The position numbers were made by a program, and so were the translations under genes. DNA of 22,526 nucleotides from Hyphomicrobium_A sp035517115. Lineage in GTDB: Bacteria; Pseudomonadota; Alphaproteobacteria; Rhizobiales; Hyphomicrobiaceae. The notes beneath the pieces are model-generated. The model made no database searches and was not told the origin of the DNA. It saw only the letters and a program-made list of their open reading frames with translations. The stretch's first letter is position 1. Every line of letters starts with the position of its first letter. Positions 22,432-22,526 of this stretch are shown here, piece after piece. The DNA lies in contig DATIZL010000006.1 of the NCBI GenBank assembly GCA_035517115.1, positions 1 to 22,526 of the forward strand, read 5' to 3'.

Positions 22432-22526
22432 GTGGAACGCTTCGCCAACGTGCTGGACCGCCTGACCACGACGCCGTCGCGCAACGGCAAGCTGGCGCTG
22501 CTCGTCGAATATTTCCGCTCCGCTCC
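22432..22526 (+). CDS. ATP-dependent DNA ligase, N-terminal fragment (runs off the window)
   Basis: Only 31 codons are visible. From a GTG at 22432, five bases after the exonuclease stop, the frame reads MERFANVLDRLTTTPSRNGK and then LALLVEYFRSA. This matches the start of the N-terminal helical DNA-binding domain of the roughly 530-residue bacterial ATP-dependent ligases that neighbour this exonuclease. GAGG lies at the exonuclease stop codon and would serve as ribosome site, giving translational coupling. The nucleotidyl-transferase lysine motif is beyond the window, so the call depends on the N-terminal pattern and context. Confidence 0.8.
   Translation, partial: MERFANVLDRLTTTPSRNGKLALLVEYFRSA

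Overview
The window is chromosomal, high-GC DNA with dense, mostly single-gene or two-gene transcription units. Gene content points to an alphaproteobacterium, most likely of the Hyphomicrobiales (Rhizobiales). It includes an IalB-family protein, an HspQ with the alphaproteobacterial sequence style, an Mcl-type CoA-ester lyase, a one-step phosphatidylcholine synthase (Pcs), a rhizobial-type porin remnant, and a membrane-fusion-protein plus cellulose-synthase-like pair resembling the bgsBA locus of Sinorhizobium. The assignment is from gene content only. No rRNA, tRNA, IS element or CRISPR array was seen.

Layout. 1-427: the 3' end of an IalB-family gene (+) faces hspQ (-) across a shared bidirectional terminator. 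462-2578: hspQ, a malyl-CoA-lyase-like gene and a MarR regulator, all on the minus strand. 2843-4931: an overlapping response regulator/histidine kinase pair (+). 4989-7592: four consecutive minus-strand genes, all for exported or membrane-anchored proteins of unknown function: two tiny secreted proteins, a four-cysteine secreted protein, and a membrane protein with two PPC-type beta domains. 7709-8665: an AraC regulator. 8829-11003: a lipid A acyltransferase and a UbiH-type hydroxylase in tandem (-). 11055-11978: the C-terminal part of a porin gene that has lost its start and signal peptide but keeps a strong terminator. 12244-15869: a small secreted protein, pcs, a 79-residue unknown, a TIP30-like NAD(P)-binding protein and glycerate kinase. 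16028-17524: an aldonolactone-oxidase-like flavoprotein. 17566-20969: a translationally coupled operon (-) for a periplasmic adaptor and a PilZ-bearing processive glycosyltransferase. 21404-22526: a ligase-associated DNA exonuclease followed by the start of an ATP-dependent DNA ligase, cut by the window edge.

How the genes may work together. Much of the window concerns the cell envelope: lipid A acylation, phosphatidylcholine, a lost porin, a cluster of secreted unknowns, and a probable c-di-GMP-controlled extracellular glucan made by the adaptor/glycosyltransferase pair. That pair is the best candidate for an under-described system. The second is the group of unknown exported proteins at 4989-7592. 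The CoA-ester lyase and glycerate kinase are consistent with C2/C3 carbon assimilation but are not linked in one operon. The last two genes belong to the known ligase-associated DNA repair module, whose other members would lie beyond the right edge.
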